A DNA stretch of 64,000 nucleotides, from positions 1 through 64,000 of the forward strand of contig NZ_FOCL01000009.1 of NCBI RefSeq assembly GCF_900110105.1, given 5' to 3'. The DNA is from Mucilaginibacter gossypiicola (GTDB lineage Bacteria; Bacteroidota; Bacteroidia; Sphingobacteriales; Sphingobacteriaceae). The notes under the pieces were generated by a model. The model made no database searches. It was not told the origin of the DNA and worked only from the letters and a program-made list of their open reading frames with translations. The position numbers and the translations under genes are program-made. Positions within the stretch are counted from its first letter, which is position 1. Each line of letters starts with the position of its first letter. Below are positions 36,101-45,506 of the stretch, piece by piece.

Positions 36101-36217
36101 ACCATAACACCTTACACCGGTCAGGATCCTGAATTGGTAAACTACGATGGCTATGATACGGGTTATGGCCTGCCCATACCAAGAACATATACCCTGGGTG
36201 TAAAAATGGAATTATGA
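33200..36217 (+). CDS. SusC/RagA-family TonB-linked outer membrane protein 1
   Basis: A 1005-residue outer-membrane transporter. ATG 33200 gives a clean signal (MRYLWLCFVVFAAITTNALT); an upstream in-frame TTG at 33131 does not. The plug has LLKGQFAGLYVQEPSGEPGSMQNMFIRG, LVVLDGIPL and VEVLKDLSATAVYGPRAVNGVIVLTSK, all SusC hallmarks. The usual N-terminal carboxypeptidase-regulatory-like domain is missing; about 80 polar residues take its place. The barrel ends TLGVKMEL. It should form a pedal-bin complex with the SusD that follows and import oligomers with TonB energy. Its stop codon is 1 base before the susD frame opens. Confidence 0.93.
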   Translation: MRYLWLCFVVFAAITTNALTSLAKGNEGKKSKVKRPDPAFYNKPHIRRDTTAKDSLLKDSINIIIRHTLYNKLADSVTKKPYELSKFPAASLQQLLKGQFAGLYVQEPSGEPGSMQNMFIRGVPMPLLSPRDVYQSQPLVVLDGIPLVTEHPFAYDIQLYDYNRMGTATNPFAGIDMNNIASVEVLKDLSATAVYGPRAVNGVIVLTSKTPVAAKSITFDSYIGLAQRPHVTTINGKYENAFRQRFYDLYTTNGRYSDDENYPIYLSDSLNNVYSGKSDWSDLYYRNAVVYGINFGISGGTDRANFRFSLGDLKNNGIADGTVLNRYSAMFNINMKPLKWLLFSTMVNANRLDRQRNKYLRDRFAQINYFPDLSAPLPPNKEYYADYLAQYKKGFDNNKTNIVDGYAKIGLDLGRFKFVTTFNVDYNEGYRDVFYARTLLQGNSYASNYFGSSQRIMADNRATYDLTINKVNDFHFELGQSTQWDIYKYSNAYAYKGVNDYIKIDLLDSNPKNPDGSDNPNYLNPTAFPRELTFRFLDKIKHNLVSFYAKTDYSFKEKYFLSATVRADGSSNAQPTSRWFYSPVISAAWNIKKEVLNNSTIINDLILKASAGRIGRLNAFDNYAQGPQYTASVGYTGNLTVPGYNAFGVLTRPYSTGWIGYGIPWSYSNQLNIGTDAGFLNNRLHLSVDWYLKQEKNLLIGIPAFAEYGYKQSIESGMAVNNTGIDVSVSANIVQNTRFGWTSSLNLNHNINKLKALPRGLNQIIVDDKLLKVGSPIDQYWLLINDGIYKSESEIPVVNGQPLKYNGIALHAGDPRWRDINGDNVIDNNDKVLKGHSLPKISGGYDNNFRYGNWNLNINLYFNLGRDLIHQEMANRFDFINREGNSDVNSVKEITFWEKRGDYSKYPLYNPWSTVIPYRVDQDLFLENASFLKLRTVSIGYDLTKAMRLKKIKLTRFYVYATANNVFTITPYTGQDPELVNYDGYDTGYGLPIPRTYTLGVKMEL

Positions 36218-36251
36218 TATGAAAAACGATCACAAAAATCATGTTGTAAAA

Positions 36252-37760
36252 ATGAAAAAGACATTATGTATTGTCCTGATCCTGTTTAGTGCAGCAATAA
36301 CAAGCTGTAACAAAACACTGGATATTGATTCGACAAGGGTTGTGGGCGAAAAAAACATGTGGAACAAGCTTGAAGATGCACGGGCCGGCTTGCTGGGCGT
36401 ATATGCGCTCACCCGCGCCGGATTATCAGACAACGACGGCCACTGGCTTTATGGCGATGTACGCACCGGCGAATTTATTAGCCCCAACCGGCAGGACCTC
36501 AAAGCAATTTCGAGCAATCAGCTCAACGCATCCTACCCAACTGTAGATGCCTTAAGCGACTGGACAAGATTTTACGCCATAGTTAATGCCGCAAATATTT
36601 TCCTTGAACGCATTGGCGACGTAAAAGCAGCCGATAAGCGCTATACAGAAAACTATATGATAGTTGATGTTGCACAGGTTCGCTTCCTGAGGGCCTTTAC
36701 CTATTTCTATATGGTAAGGATTTGGGGAGATGTGCCCTTCATCGCGGCATCCCACGATGGCAAGTTTGAAAACCAGCCCCGCGAAAGTGGTAGCAAAATA
36801 TTAGTTTGGGCCCAACAGGAAATGCTTAAGGCGGCAGCAGATCTGCCGTTTGTTTATAGCAACAACGATGTGCAGCAGCCTGGTAATTATTATAATGAAG
36901 ATGCTACCCGCTGGGGCGGAGCTTTAGCTACAAAAAATTCGGCTTACGCAGTACTGGCTCATTTAGCGGCATGGCAGGGCAACTACACCGACGTAGCTAC
37001 TTACGCCAAGTTTGTTGAAGATAACTATAGCAAAAGCGGCATCAATTTTCAAAGCACAGAAGATCTGACCAAATCAAACGGGTTCTTTTTCAATAAGAAC
37101 ACCAGCCAGATGTTTGGCTTTAACTCCGATTGGGGGCATGTTGACGGCGCGGTAGCCGGCCACATTGAAGAGCTAACCCTGGCCGAGCCTATACTAAATA
37201 AAAAAGTGCCGGATATCTATATGCCTAAGGATACCATTCTTAAAATATTCGATTTACCTAAAGACGAACGTTTTAGTATCGACACCCTTGGCCAGCCCCG
37301 TACCGAAAGATACTTCACCAATATCAATGGAAAGTACCCGATCTTCAGTAAGATAAAAGTGATACAGGGAGGTGTTTCTGACCCAACATTCCGATACTTC
37401 ACCAGTGCGCTGATCTTTACAAGGATAGAAGATATTGTGTTACTCCGCGCCGAAGCACTGGCTGTTTTGGGTGATTTAAACGGTGCAGCAAACGAAGTAT
37501 TTAATATAAGGACCCGCCGGGGGATAACAGACCTCACAATTGACGCCAGCCAGGATATTATTGATGAAATATTTAAGGAACGCCATCGCGAGCTTATGGG
37601 CGAGGGCCAACGCTGGTATGACCTGGTACGATACAATAAGATCAAGCAAAACAACCCGGCATTCATCAAGCTCATCAATTCGCAGGGAATATACTGGCCG
37701 GTATCGCGTAAGCTCATCGCACAGAACAACCTGTTAACTCAAAACCCATTTTGGAAATAA
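36252..37760 (+). CDS. SusD/RagB-family nutrient-binding lipoprotein 1
   Basis: A 502-residue surface lipoprotein from ATG 36252 (frame open from ATG 36219). The signal ends at ITSC and the mature protein begins CNKTLD. TPR-rich SusD structure is indicated by DARAGLLGVYALT, VAQVRFLRAFTYFYMVRIWGDVPF and the C-terminal IFKERHRELMGEGQRWYDLVRY. It is the ligand-binding lid of the upstream SusC. Its carbohydrate-binding site cannot be inferred. Confidence 0.94.
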   Translation: MKKTLCIVLILFSAAITSCNKTLDIDSTRVVGEKNMWNKLEDARAGLLGVYALTRAGLSDNDGHWLYGDVRTGEFISPNRQDLKAISSNQLNASYPTVDALSDWTRFYAIVNAANIFLERIGDVKAADKRYTENYMIVDVAQVRFLRAFTYFYMVRIWGDVPFIAASHDGKFENQPRESGSKILVWAQQEMLKAAADLPFVYSNNDVQQPGNYYNEDATRWGGALATKNSAYAVLAHLAAWQGNYTDVATYAKFVEDNYSKSGINFQSTEDLTKSNGFFFNKNTSQMFGFNSDWGHVDGAVAGHIEELTLAEPILNKKVPDIYMPKDTILKIFDLPKDERFSIDTLGQPRTERYFTNINGKYPIFSKIKVIQGGVSDPTFRYFTSALIFTRIEDIVLLRAEALAVLGDLNGAANEVFNIRTRRGITDLTIDASQDIIDEIFKERHRELMGEGQRWYDLVRYNKIKQNNPAFIKLINSQGIYWPVSRKLIAQNNLLTQNPFWK

Positions 37761-37771
37761 ACTGACCATAT

Positions 37772-38881
37772 ATGAAAAAGTTAAAAAAATATATGAGTGC
37801 CTTAACACCGGTGTTGATTGCAGCCCTGTTGCAAGCCGCCTGTAAAAAGGATGGCGGCTTTCATGACGCTACAGGCACAAGCTCAAAATTTGCCGGCAAT
37901 ACCTATGAATATTTAAAAAGTAAGCCCGGTGTATATGATTCATTGTTGGCTGTGATAAACAGGATGGGCCTGCAGCAAACGCTCATGGATAGTAATGTTA
38001 CCCTTTTTGCTGTTACCAACCCAAGTTTTCAGCTGGCAATTAATAACCTTAATACGCTGAGGAGGCAAAGCGACAAAGATCCGCTGTTTTTGGCAAAGGT
38101 TGATGGCGTACAACTGGATACTATGGTATCATATTACATTATCAGGGGTAAACGTACAACCGATTCCCTGCAGCTGCAGGATGGGCTCGATCTTTCCAGC
38201 GTACGTTTCGGATATCCTATGCATGGCAAAGTTTCCAAAATATCAGCTTCCGGACTTACCGGCGGCGGCCCCGATGTTATTGAATTTAGCAACACCAAAC
38301 GCAGTAAGTTTATCAGAAACTGGGCAACCACTACAACCGGTTCTAACAATATCAGCACTAAAAATGGTGTTGTTCACGTGCTGAGCCCCGATCACATTTT
38401 CGGTTTTGATGAATTTGTATCGCGCTTAACCTTTGTTCCGCCACCACCAAACCTGATAACCCAGATAGGTGGTAAGCTTACTGTTTTAAGAGACAACAAC
38501 GGCGGTCCGGATAATGGTGAAGGCTCTAAAAAGGTAATAGACGGCGACGACCATACCAAGTTCCTGGCCGAATTGCAGGGGCGGTTATGGATGCAGTTTG
38601 AACTAAACGAGCCTGCTGTATCAGGGGTTTACACCCTCACTTCGGCCAATGATGCCCCCGAACGTGACCCCAGGGCCTGGACCTATGAAGGCTCAAATGA
38701 TGGCAAAACCTGGACTGAGTTAGATAGGAGGAGTAACTTCTTTTTTGAGGAAAGATACCAGACAAAAGTTTTCAGATGCCCCAATACAACAGCTTATAAA
38801 TTTTACAGGGTAGATATTACCGAGCTGCGTGACGGAGGTCTTTTCCAACTGGCCGAATGGACTATCAATAAAGTGAAGTAA
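37772..38881 (+). CDS. Lipoprotein with fasciclin (FAS1) and discoidin-like domains
   Basis: A 369-residue lipoprotein, signal ending QAAC. Residues about 40-210 form a FAS1 domain (YEYLKSKPGVYDSLLAVINRMGLQQTLMD..., then NVTLFAVTNPSF and KNGVVHVLSPDHIF). Residues about 225-368 resemble a discoidin/F5-8C-like beta sandwich: KLTVLRDNNGGPDNGEGSKK, LTSANDAPERDPRAWTYEGS, YKFYRVDITEL. The C-terminal module is clearly related to that of the last protein in the operon (50349-51161). FAS1 domains mediate adhesion; here it is probably a surface accessory of SusCD. Confidence 0.88.
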   Translation: MKKLKKYMSALTPVLIAALLQAACKKDGGFHDATGTSSKFAGNTYEYLKSKPGVYDSLLAVINRMGLQQTLMDSNVTLFAVTNPSFQLAINNLNTLRRQSDKDPLFLAKVDGVQLDTMVSYYIIRGKRTTDSLQLQDGLDLSSVRFGYPMHGKVSKISASGLTGGGPDVIEFSNTKRSKFIRNWATTTTGSNNISTKNGVVHVLSPDHIFGFDEFVSRLTFVPPPPNLITQIGGKLTVLRDNNGGPDNGEGSKKVIDGDDHTKFLAELQGRLWMQFELNEPAVSGVYTLTSANDAPERDPRAWTYEGSNDGKTWTELDRRSNFFFEERYQTKVFRCPNTTAYKFYRVDITELRDGGLFQLAEWTINKVK

Positions 38882-38926
38882 GCTATGGAAGATCAAAACA
38901 TCAATGCAATAAAAAAACGAAAAGAG

Positions 38927-40015
38927 ATGCAAACATTCATAAAAATGGGATCTATGGCTCTGCTGTTTGTTGCAGCCGCGCTCAGTAGCTGTAAAAAGAT
39001 GTATGGAATCCCGGATGAAAAAGATTATCTGAGTTCTAATGTTAACTACAGCAATAAAGTTTTTGAACCGATTTTAGGGCGTACCAGCTTAATGGGAGGG
39101 TTTAACGGCGATAATTCAACCCAGCCGCTTAAGTTTGAGATCATCAATGCGCGCTTTGGTGATGGCAGGCCGGTAACCGATCTTTTTCAAAAGAGGCCGA
39201 CCTACGTATGGACAGCCCCCTACAACGGGCTTGAGAAGAGCCTGGCCGAGATAGAAGCAAAACGAAAACTGGAAGAGCACTCTTTATTTGAAGTGCGCTC
39301 ATCGGGCGAGTTTATTATGTGGGCTTCTTCCACCAATGAGCTCATCAAGCCGAGGCCTGCCGATAGCACCAATTTTGCCCAGGATACACGTTATTTTGAT
39401 GTCAAGATAACCAATACAGGCGGTAGCACGGTAATTCGCGATTTACAGGTACGGCCATTCCGCGAACGCCCTTATGAGCCGTCTGACGATTTTAACATTT
39501 ATTCTGGTTTGCCTGCACCACACCCTAAAACGCCTTACAACCCGGCCAGCCGTAATTATATCAGGCCATTTTTAAACGGGGTAATAGGTCAGGCAACCGA
39601 TATTCCGCTTCAGAGTAACGACGATAAAAAGGATGTGGTGGTTTATATCCGTCCGTTTACCGGCGGCTCAGGCAATTCGCTAAGGTTTAAGTTTCTGAAT
39701 AAAGATTCGGTAGAAATGAACCCAGCCTTACTTAACGAAACAGCCTGGGACAAAATAGTACATGGGTTTAACATGCAAAAAACCGCAACCTATGTGCAAT
39801 ACGATGTTGCCTATCCTATCCCGTTAGTGGAGGTCTCAACTGTTTATGCACCCGGAGGAACCAGAGACCACGCCGAATTTAAATATTCACGAATTGGTTT
39901 CGGGGGCACCCGGGCAGTGGCAAGTTTCGGGATAGATTTCGCCATATACAAAAAAGGTGATTGGGAGATAGTATTCCACTTTTTGAAGGACAATCCAAAG
40001 TTTGAAGACGAATAA
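38927..40015 (+). CDS. Lipoprotein, DUF5007-like
   Basis: A 362-residue lipoprotein if ATG 38927 is used (signal MQTFIKMGSMALLFVAAALS, Cys), which follows a purine-rich AAAAGAG; the frame is open from ATG 38885. The mature protein starts CKKMYG. It is built from strands such as KFEIINARFGDGRPVTDLF and VVVYIRPFTGGSGNSLRFKF. It resembles the Bacteroidota DUF5007 family from memory, a family of unknown function found near SusCD. Its position between two SusCD sets suggests a surface accessory role. Confidence 0.75.
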   Translation: MQTFIKMGSMALLFVAAALSSCKKMYGIPDEKDYLSSNVNYSNKVFEPILGRTSLMGGFNGDNSTQPLKFEIINARFGDGRPVTDLFQKRPTYVWTAPYNGLEKSLAEIEAKRKLEEHSLFEVRSSGEFIMWASSTNELIKPRPADSTNFAQDTRYFDVKITNTGGSTVIRDLQVRPFRERPYEPSDDFNIYSGLPAPHPKTPYNPASRNYIRPFLNGVIGQATDIPLQSNDDKKDVVVYIRPFTGGSGNSLRFKFLNKDSVEMNPALLNETAWDKIVHGFNMQKTATYVQYDVAYPIPLVEVSTVYAPGGTRDHAEFKYSRIGFGGTRAVASFGIDFAIYKKGDWEIVFHFLKDNPKFEDE

Positions 40016-40035
40016 CCGAATTAAAACTTATCACG

Positions 40036-43000
40036 ATGAGAAAACACATACTATTTTATATAGTGCTTGCTGTTTGCATGATCTTCTCCTGCATTGAAGT
40101 TGATGCACAAGCACAAAATATAACGGTTACCGGTACGGTGGTTGAAAAAGCAACCAATAAAATACTACCCGGTGTAAATATTTATATGGGCAGTAAGGGC
40201 CTTATACAAACCGATTATAAAGGAAAGTTTACTGTTAATGTACCGGCAAACGCCACACTTACCTTTACGTTTGTAGGCTTTGTTACTGAGAAAGTTAAAC
40301 TTGAGCCCGGCCAAAAAAACATAACAGTTACAATGACCGAAGACAAGAAAGGTCTTAACGAAGTGGTTATTGTAGCCTATCAAAACAGGAACAAAGAATC
40401 CACCCCAGGTGCTTCTGTTACTATTACAGCCAAGGATATCCAGGACGTACCAACATCAAATGTTGAAAGTTTGCTGCAGGGTAAGGTAGCAGGTTTAAAT
40501 GTTCAGAACAATACGGGCGCTCCGGGTTTCAGGGGGTCGGTTCAGGTACGTGGTTTATCAACCCTGAGCGTATCCGGCAGCGGCAGCGAATCATTTTTAC
40601 AACCTACATCTCCCCTGTATATTATTGATGGGGTACCGTTGGATGCAGACAAGGCGGCTGAGTTTGGTTTTCAAACACAGGGGCCGGGTGTTAGTCCGCT
40701 ATCATTGATACCGGTAGAAGATATCCAGAGCATACAGGTAATGAAAGATGCACAGGCCACTTCCATGTATGGATCAAGAGGTGCTTATGGCGTAATCATC
40801 ATCACCACCAAGCGGGGGAACTCTAAAGTACCAAGGGTGAGATATACCGGTAACTTCTTCGTTAATGCTACGCCGCAACTGCGTGCAACGCTGGGAGGTA
40901 ATTCCGAACGCCAGGCAAAAATCCAGCAAATATTATCTAATGCTACCATTATTGATGAGTTAAGGAGATTAGGGCAAACCGGCTTCCTGGCCGATAGCTT
41001 AAATGCGTATTGGAATAACTCAACCAACTGGCAATCCATTTTTTATGGCACAACACACAACCAAAGCCATAACGTAGCCTTAGACGGCGGTAACGACCGC
41101 TTCAACTATAAAGCGAACATGGGATACTATTCGGAAAAAGGTGTGATCAAAAACACCGGGTTCGACAGGTATAACCTGAATATGAACATGGAATTTAAAC
41201 CGAATGATAAATTCAGGTTCTTTGGTTCATTATTCGGTTCGTTGGGCAGCCAGGCTAAGGGCAACGGTGTAGGTTTGCTGCAGCAAGGCGTAGCCACAAA
41301 TGGGCAGGCTTCTACCTTATTGCCTCCGCCATCCTTTTATCTGTCACCTGATGGTGTTACATCAGCTCTGCAAACTCAAAACAGCAACAGTACAAGAAAT
41401 ATCCGTACCAATGTTGACGGTCGTTACGAGTTTATCCCGGGATTGGCGCTATCCTCAAGCATCAGCTATGATTACACATCAGATGCCGAGTCAACATTTA
41501 CGCCTGCCGCTGCAAATGCCCAGTTTGCCCAGATGTATGACTATGAGGGACGTAGCTTCACATTATATAACCGTAATGCGCTTACTTATGCCAAAACGTT
41601 CGGTTCGGATCACACCATATTCGTTAATACTTTTAATGAAATATATAAACAAGGTGGGCAAAGCGGTATCATCAGGCAAAGCCGTATACCTAATGATCAA
41701 TTGCAGGGGCCTGTAGGGTCCGACTCTTATAACTCAAGAGGCGGGGGTGTATTGTCAAACTACAAAAATGCCACTATCGCCTCATTTGCGGGCTCTTTTA
41801 ACTACGATTATAAAAAGAAGTACGTACTGGAGCTATCTTACCGTTTAGATGGTACATCATCAAACGGCTTAGAGAACCCGTATTCTAAAAACCCTGCAGC
41901 AGGCTTCAGATGGAATTACTACAAGGAAAACTGGTTTAAAGATTGGGACTGGCTCACATCAGGCGGTTTAAGGTTAACCTGGGGACAAAACATTGTACCA
42001 ACCGGCAGCTTGCAAAGTATTTACGGCTTGTATAACCTGAATGGCAATTTCAACAACAATCCAACCATCGGTATTAACTATGAATTTGTACCCAACCCTT
42101 CATTAAAGCCTACTACTACCACGCAATACAACCTTGGCTTTGACATGACGCTTTTGCAGGGTAAAGTTGACCTAACCTTTGATACCTATTACAAAAAGGT
42201 TGATAATTTATTATTTGACAGGTTTTTGCCTAACAGTACAGGGTTCCAGAAAAAATCAAGTAATGACGTATCCATTGCCGATTATGGATATGAGCTGATG
42301 GTAACGGTAAGGCCGATAACAGGCAAGGATTTTAACTGGACGGTGTCTTTCAATGGTGCTATTAACCGCGATTATCTGCTGAGGTTACCTTCCGAATACA
42401 ACGGACAGTACATCAAGTTTGATTATAACAACTACCAGCACATCGTTTTCAGGGTGGGTAAAAATACTTTGTCAAACTACCTGCTGGTTAACCAGGGTGT
42501 TTATTCAAACGATGCCGATGTACCGGTAGACCCAGTAACCGGTAAAAAATATCAAACCAGCGGGCTCGCTTTCAAAGGCGGCGACCCAAGGTTTAAAGAC
42601 GTTAACGGCGATTACATCCTTGATGACCGCGATTATGAAATAACCGGTAACTCACAACCTTTAATTACAGGTGGTGTATCAACAAACATCAATTATAAAA
42701 ATTTTGGATTAAATGTATACGCCACTTATACAGCTAAGAGAACAATTTTAAATAACGCGCTGTCAGACCGCTTATCGATCATGAAGGACCCTTATGCCCT
42801 GCTGGCTGCGGTTCCGCTGGATGACCTGGATATATGGCGAAAACCGGGCGATCAATCCAAGTATCCTAACCCCTATTCATTCTCGAGGTTTAACCAGATC
42901 AGGCCGCTCCGTTCTGATCAAAGTTTGTGGCAGGAAGAAGGATCATACCTGAAGATCAACACGGTTACGCTTTCCTACATGTTTGACAAGAAGTTTGTGA

Positions 43001-43182
43001 GGCGCTTTGGGTTCAATAACGTAAGGGTTTATTTCTCAACCAATAACCTGATCACATTTTCAGGATATAATGGCCCCAACCCTGAAAACGTAACGTCGCT
43101 GGGCAGGGATATATCAAGCGGATACCCGGTACCGCGCACTTATAATTTAGGCTTAAATATCGAACTCAATACAAGTAAATAA
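40036..43182 (+). CDS. SusC/RagA-family TonB-linked outer membrane protein 2
   Basis: A 1048-residue SusC transporter with signal ending VDAQAQ. Unlike the first SusC it has the CarboxypepD-regulatory-like domain (about 31-105: TGTVVEKATNKILPGVNIYMGSKG), then the plug with VPTSNVESLLQGKVAGLNVQNNTGAPG, PLYIIDGVPLDAD and IQVMKDAQATSMYGSRGAYGVIIITTKRG. The barrel follows, and the protein ends LGLNIELNTSK. It pairs with the SusD at 43194. Gaps to its neighbours are 20 and 11 bases, so it is co-transcribed. Confidence 0.95.
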   Translation: MRKHILFYIVLAVCMIFSCIEVDAQAQNITVTGTVVEKATNKILPGVNIYMGSKGLIQTDYKGKFTVNVPANATLTFTFVGFVTEKVKLEPGQKNITVTMTEDKKGLNEVVIVAYQNRNKESTPGASVTITAKDIQDVPTSNVESLLQGKVAGLNVQNNTGAPGFRGSVQVRGLSTLSVSGSGSESFLQPTSPLYIIDGVPLDADKAAEFGFQTQGPGVSPLSLIPVEDIQSIQVMKDAQATSMYGSRGAYGVIIITTKRGNSKVPRVRYTGNFFVNATPQLRATLGGNSERQAKIQQILSNATIIDELRRLGQTGFLADSLNAYWNNSTNWQSIFYGTTHNQSHNVALDGGNDRFNYKANMGYYSEKGVIKNTGFDRYNLNMNMEFKPNDKFRFFGSLFGSLGSQAKGNGVGLLQQGVATNGQASTLLPPPSFYLSPDGVTSALQTQNSNSTRNIRTNVDGRYEFIPGLALSSSISYDYTSDAESTFTPAAANAQFAQMYDYEGRSFTLYNRNALTYAKTFGSDHTIFVNTFNEIYKQGGQSGIIRQSRIPNDQLQGPVGSDSYNSRGGGVLSNYKNATIASFAGSFNYDYKKKYVLELSYRLDGTSSNGLENPYSKNPAAGFRWNYYKENWFKDWDWLTSGGLRLTWGQNIVPTGSLQSIYGLYNLNGNFNNNPTIGINYEFVPNPSLKPTTTTQYNLGFDMTLLQGKVDLTFDTYYKKVDNLLFDRFLPNSTGFQKKSSNDVSIADYGYELMVTVRPITGKDFNWTVSFNGAINRDYLLRLPSEYNGQYIKFDYNNYQHIVFRVGKNTLSNYLLVNQGVYSNDADVPVDPVTGKKYQTSGLAFKGGDPRFKDVNGDYILDDRDYEITGNSQPLITGGVSTNINYKNFGLNVYATYTAKRTILNNALSDRLSIMKDPYALLAAVPLDDLDIWRKPGDQSKYPNPYSFSRFNQIRPLRSDQSLWQEEGSYLKINTVTLSYMFDKKFVRRFGFNNVRVYFSTNNLITFSGYNGPNPENVTSLGRDISSGYPVPRTYNLGLNIELNTSK

Positions 43183-43193
43183 AACTCAAGATC

Positions 43194-44717
43194 ATGAAAA
43201 AAAGTGTTATATGCATTTTAGCAGCGGCAGCAAGCTTGTGTTTACCATCCTGTAAAAAGTTTCTGAACGTACAACCCATTGATAAATTAACAGGGAATAA
43301 CTTTTACCAGTCAAAAGATGATGTGGTGGCCAATATTTATGATATGTCAAGAACATTTTTTGGCAAGGTCAACGAAACGCATTTCATCGGCGCTACAGGC
43401 GAATATCGATCAGGCGAGGTTTTATCTGAGCCTCAATCAGATAATGGGCCTGCGCGCGCATTTGTGGAAGTGTTAGGCAGGAATGACCTGCTTGGGCTTA
43501 TCAATGGCAACCCACCCTGGAATTTTTACAACTTCTATCGCATTACAGATTGGACCGGCTATTACCAGGTGATTCAAAGTGCTAATATCCTCATTTCGAA
43601 ACTGGAAGCAGGCGTGCCGGGGGTAAACGAAACTGAGAAGAAGCAATTTGAAGGCGAAGCCGCTTTTATACGCGGGCTTGCATACTTCTATATGGTAAGG
43701 CTTTACGGTGATGTGCCTTATTATACTGATGCCTATCACTCAACCGCTTTACCTCGCGAAAACATGGTATCTGTTTTAAATAAAAGTATTGCCGATCTTA
43801 AAACATACAAGGATGGATTACCCTGGACTTATGCAGATCCTGCTTTAAAAGGGGTAAGGGCAAGCAGGGGCAGCGTTATTGCGCTTATCATGAACATGAA
43901 TATGTGGAACGCCGGCTTTGACAAACCTAATGCAACCAAGTACTACCAGGAAACCGCAGATCTTGGGCAGGAATTGATTAAGAGCAATGCTTACAGGCTA
44001 CTGCCCATAACCGAGTGGGCTACCGTTATCAAAGGACGATCAGATGAGAGCCTTTTTGAATTTTACCGCAGTATCAACTACGGCGACCAGAACACCAATC
44101 TTGCTCCAATTGGCGATATGTTTCTGCACTATCCTTATAAAAGACCTGAATATACACACCGTATAAGCTTTGCCTATTTCAGAGCTGAATATATGCAAAA
44201 ACTATATCCGGGCACTGCTGATAAGCGCGCTACCATATGGTTTAACTCCGATATATATGCAGATAACGGAAAATTCATGATGCTCAAATTTGCTCAAAAC
44301 TCTTTTGCAACAGGCGAAGAGGATGCCAATCCCGACAACACCTTTATGATATTCAGGTATGCAGGTGAAATGCTGCTATGTGCAGAAGCGCTGGCCGAAC
44401 TGGGTCAGGATGATCAGGCTATAGCCCTGGTGAATAAAGTGAGGGACAGGGCCGAAGCTTCGCGCTATACCGGCGGAGGCGGTCAGGATCTGAAGGATTT
44501 CATTTTCCTGGAAAGATCAAGGGAACTGATGGGCGAAGGACACCATTACTTTGATCTGGTACGCACCCGGAGGATCATGAACAGTGAGTGGTCATATAAT
44601 GTGTTGACTTTGGACAAATTTAACCGTGGCGCCTGGACCTGGCCAATCAACAGCAGCGCACTGGCTAACAACCCTTTTATGTCATTAAACATGTACTGGG
44701 TTAACGGAGGCAATTAA
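43194..44717 (+). CDS. SusD/RagB-family nutrient-binding lipoprotein 2
   Basis: A 507-residue lipoprotein, signal ending LPSC with mature start CKKFLNVQP. SusD signatures are GEAAFIRGLAYFYMVRLYGDVPYY in the N-terminal TPR region and LKDFIFLERSRELMGEGHHYFDLVRTRR near the C-terminus, followed by the WTWPINSSALANNPFM ending. It should sit over the second SusC. It is diverged from the first SusD in length of loops, so the two pairs may take different ligands. Confidence 0.95.
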   Translation: MKKSVICILAAAASLCLPSCKKFLNVQPIDKLTGNNFYQSKDDVVANIYDMSRTFFGKVNETHFIGATGEYRSGEVLSEPQSDNGPARAFVEVLGRNDLLGLINGNPPWNFYNFYRITDWTGYYQVIQSANILISKLEAGVPGVNETEKKQFEGEAAFIRGLAYFYMVRLYGDVPYYTDAYHSTALPRENMVSVLNKSIADLKTYKDGLPWTYADPALKGVRASRGSVIALIMNMNMWNAGFDKPNATKYYQETADLGQELIKSNAYRLLPITEWATVIKGRSDESLFEFYRSINYGDQNTNLAPIGDMFLHYPYKRPEYTHRISFAYFRAEYMQKLYPGTADKRATIWFNSDIYADNGKFMMLKFAQNSFATGEEDANPDNTFMIFRYAGEMLLCAEALAELGQDDQAIALVNKVRDRAEASRYTGGGGQDLKDFIFLERSRELMGEGHHYFDLVRTRRIMNSEWSYNVLTLDKFNRGAWTWPINSSALANNPFMSLNMYWVNGGN

Positions 44718-44730
44718 TTCCTAAAAAGTA

Positions 44731-45465
44731 ATGATAAGAAATATGAAAAATATAATTATTGTTTTAGCCGGTTTTTTACTGGTGCTTACCGGCTGTAAAC
44801 GCGATGAGTATTATAAAGACGGAGGTAAAGCTCAGGCCGATTATCCTGCTGATATGCTTCAATACCTGCAAGATAAAGCAGTACCGTTTGATACCATTGC
44901 CCAAATCGTAAAACTGGCTGGGATGGAAGAAACATTCCGCAAAAGTGATTTTACCTTTTTTGCACCGGATGATGATGTGATTAAAAGAACCATAGGCAAC
45001 AACAAAACCAGCGGATCTTTAAACTATTTTTTGTTTTATTCTGGTCGTGATACCGTGAAAAAGTTATCGGATATCGACTCGGCCATATGGCGAAAATACC
45101 TGCAACGGTATATGTTCAAGGGCATTAACCACCTTAAAGATTATCCGCAAATAGATTTTAACCTGCAAAATCAGTATCCGGGAGCCCTTTATTATGCTTA
45201 CAGTGGAGATGTGGAGAACATTGGGGTGATATATGGCGATGCCAATAATATCAAATATATAGGTCCGCGCACACTGGTAATCAGTTATATCTATGACATT
45301 AACAATGCGCAGAACGCGGTTTTTCGAAATAATGTCTCTTCATCAGATGTCAAACCAAAGAATGGCATAGTGCATACCCTTCAGTATAACGAGGCTTACT
45401 TCGGATTTAACCGGGACGACTTTTATGAGGAAATATACTTCGCAGGCCTTCACCATTCTGAGTAA
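44731..45465 (+). CDS. Fasciclin (FAS1) domain lipoprotein
   Basis: A 244-residue lipoprotein with signal ending VLTGC and mature CKRDEYY. One FAS1 domain covers most of the mature part (DMLQYLQDKAVPFDTIAQIVKLAG, DFTFFAPDDDVIKRTIG, VKPKNGIVHTLQYN). It lacks the discoidin-like C-terminus of the FAS1 protein at 37772. The start may be ATG 44731 or 44743; the latter gives a more usual signal. It is probably another surface adhesion or binding component; each SusCD pair in this operon is followed by one such protein. Confidence 0.88.
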   Translation: MIRNMKNIIIVLAGFLLVLTGCKRDEYYKDGGKAQADYPADMLQYLQDKAVPFDTIAQIVKLAGMEETFRKSDFTFFAPDDDVIKRTIGNNKTSGSLNYFLFYSGRDTVKKLSDIDSAIWRKYLQRYMFKGINHLKDYPQIDFNLQNQYPGALYYAYSGDVENIGVIYGDANNIKYIGPRTLVISYIYDINNAQNAVFRNNVSSSDVKPKNGIVHTLQYNEAYFGFNRDDFYEEIYFAGLHHSE

Positions 45466-45506
45466 AACATTATTAACAATATTATTTCAATGATAATAAA
45501 TTGAAT

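Noticed and set aside
36239..36433. Antisense frame at the start of the first susD
   Set aside because: Fully opposite the SusD lipoprotein signal and N-terminus; no coding evidence.
37217..37729. 170-codon antisense frame across susD
   Set aside because: It lies wholly opposite a clear SusD coding region with strong family motifs, and its own translation shows no motif, signal or composition of a real protein.
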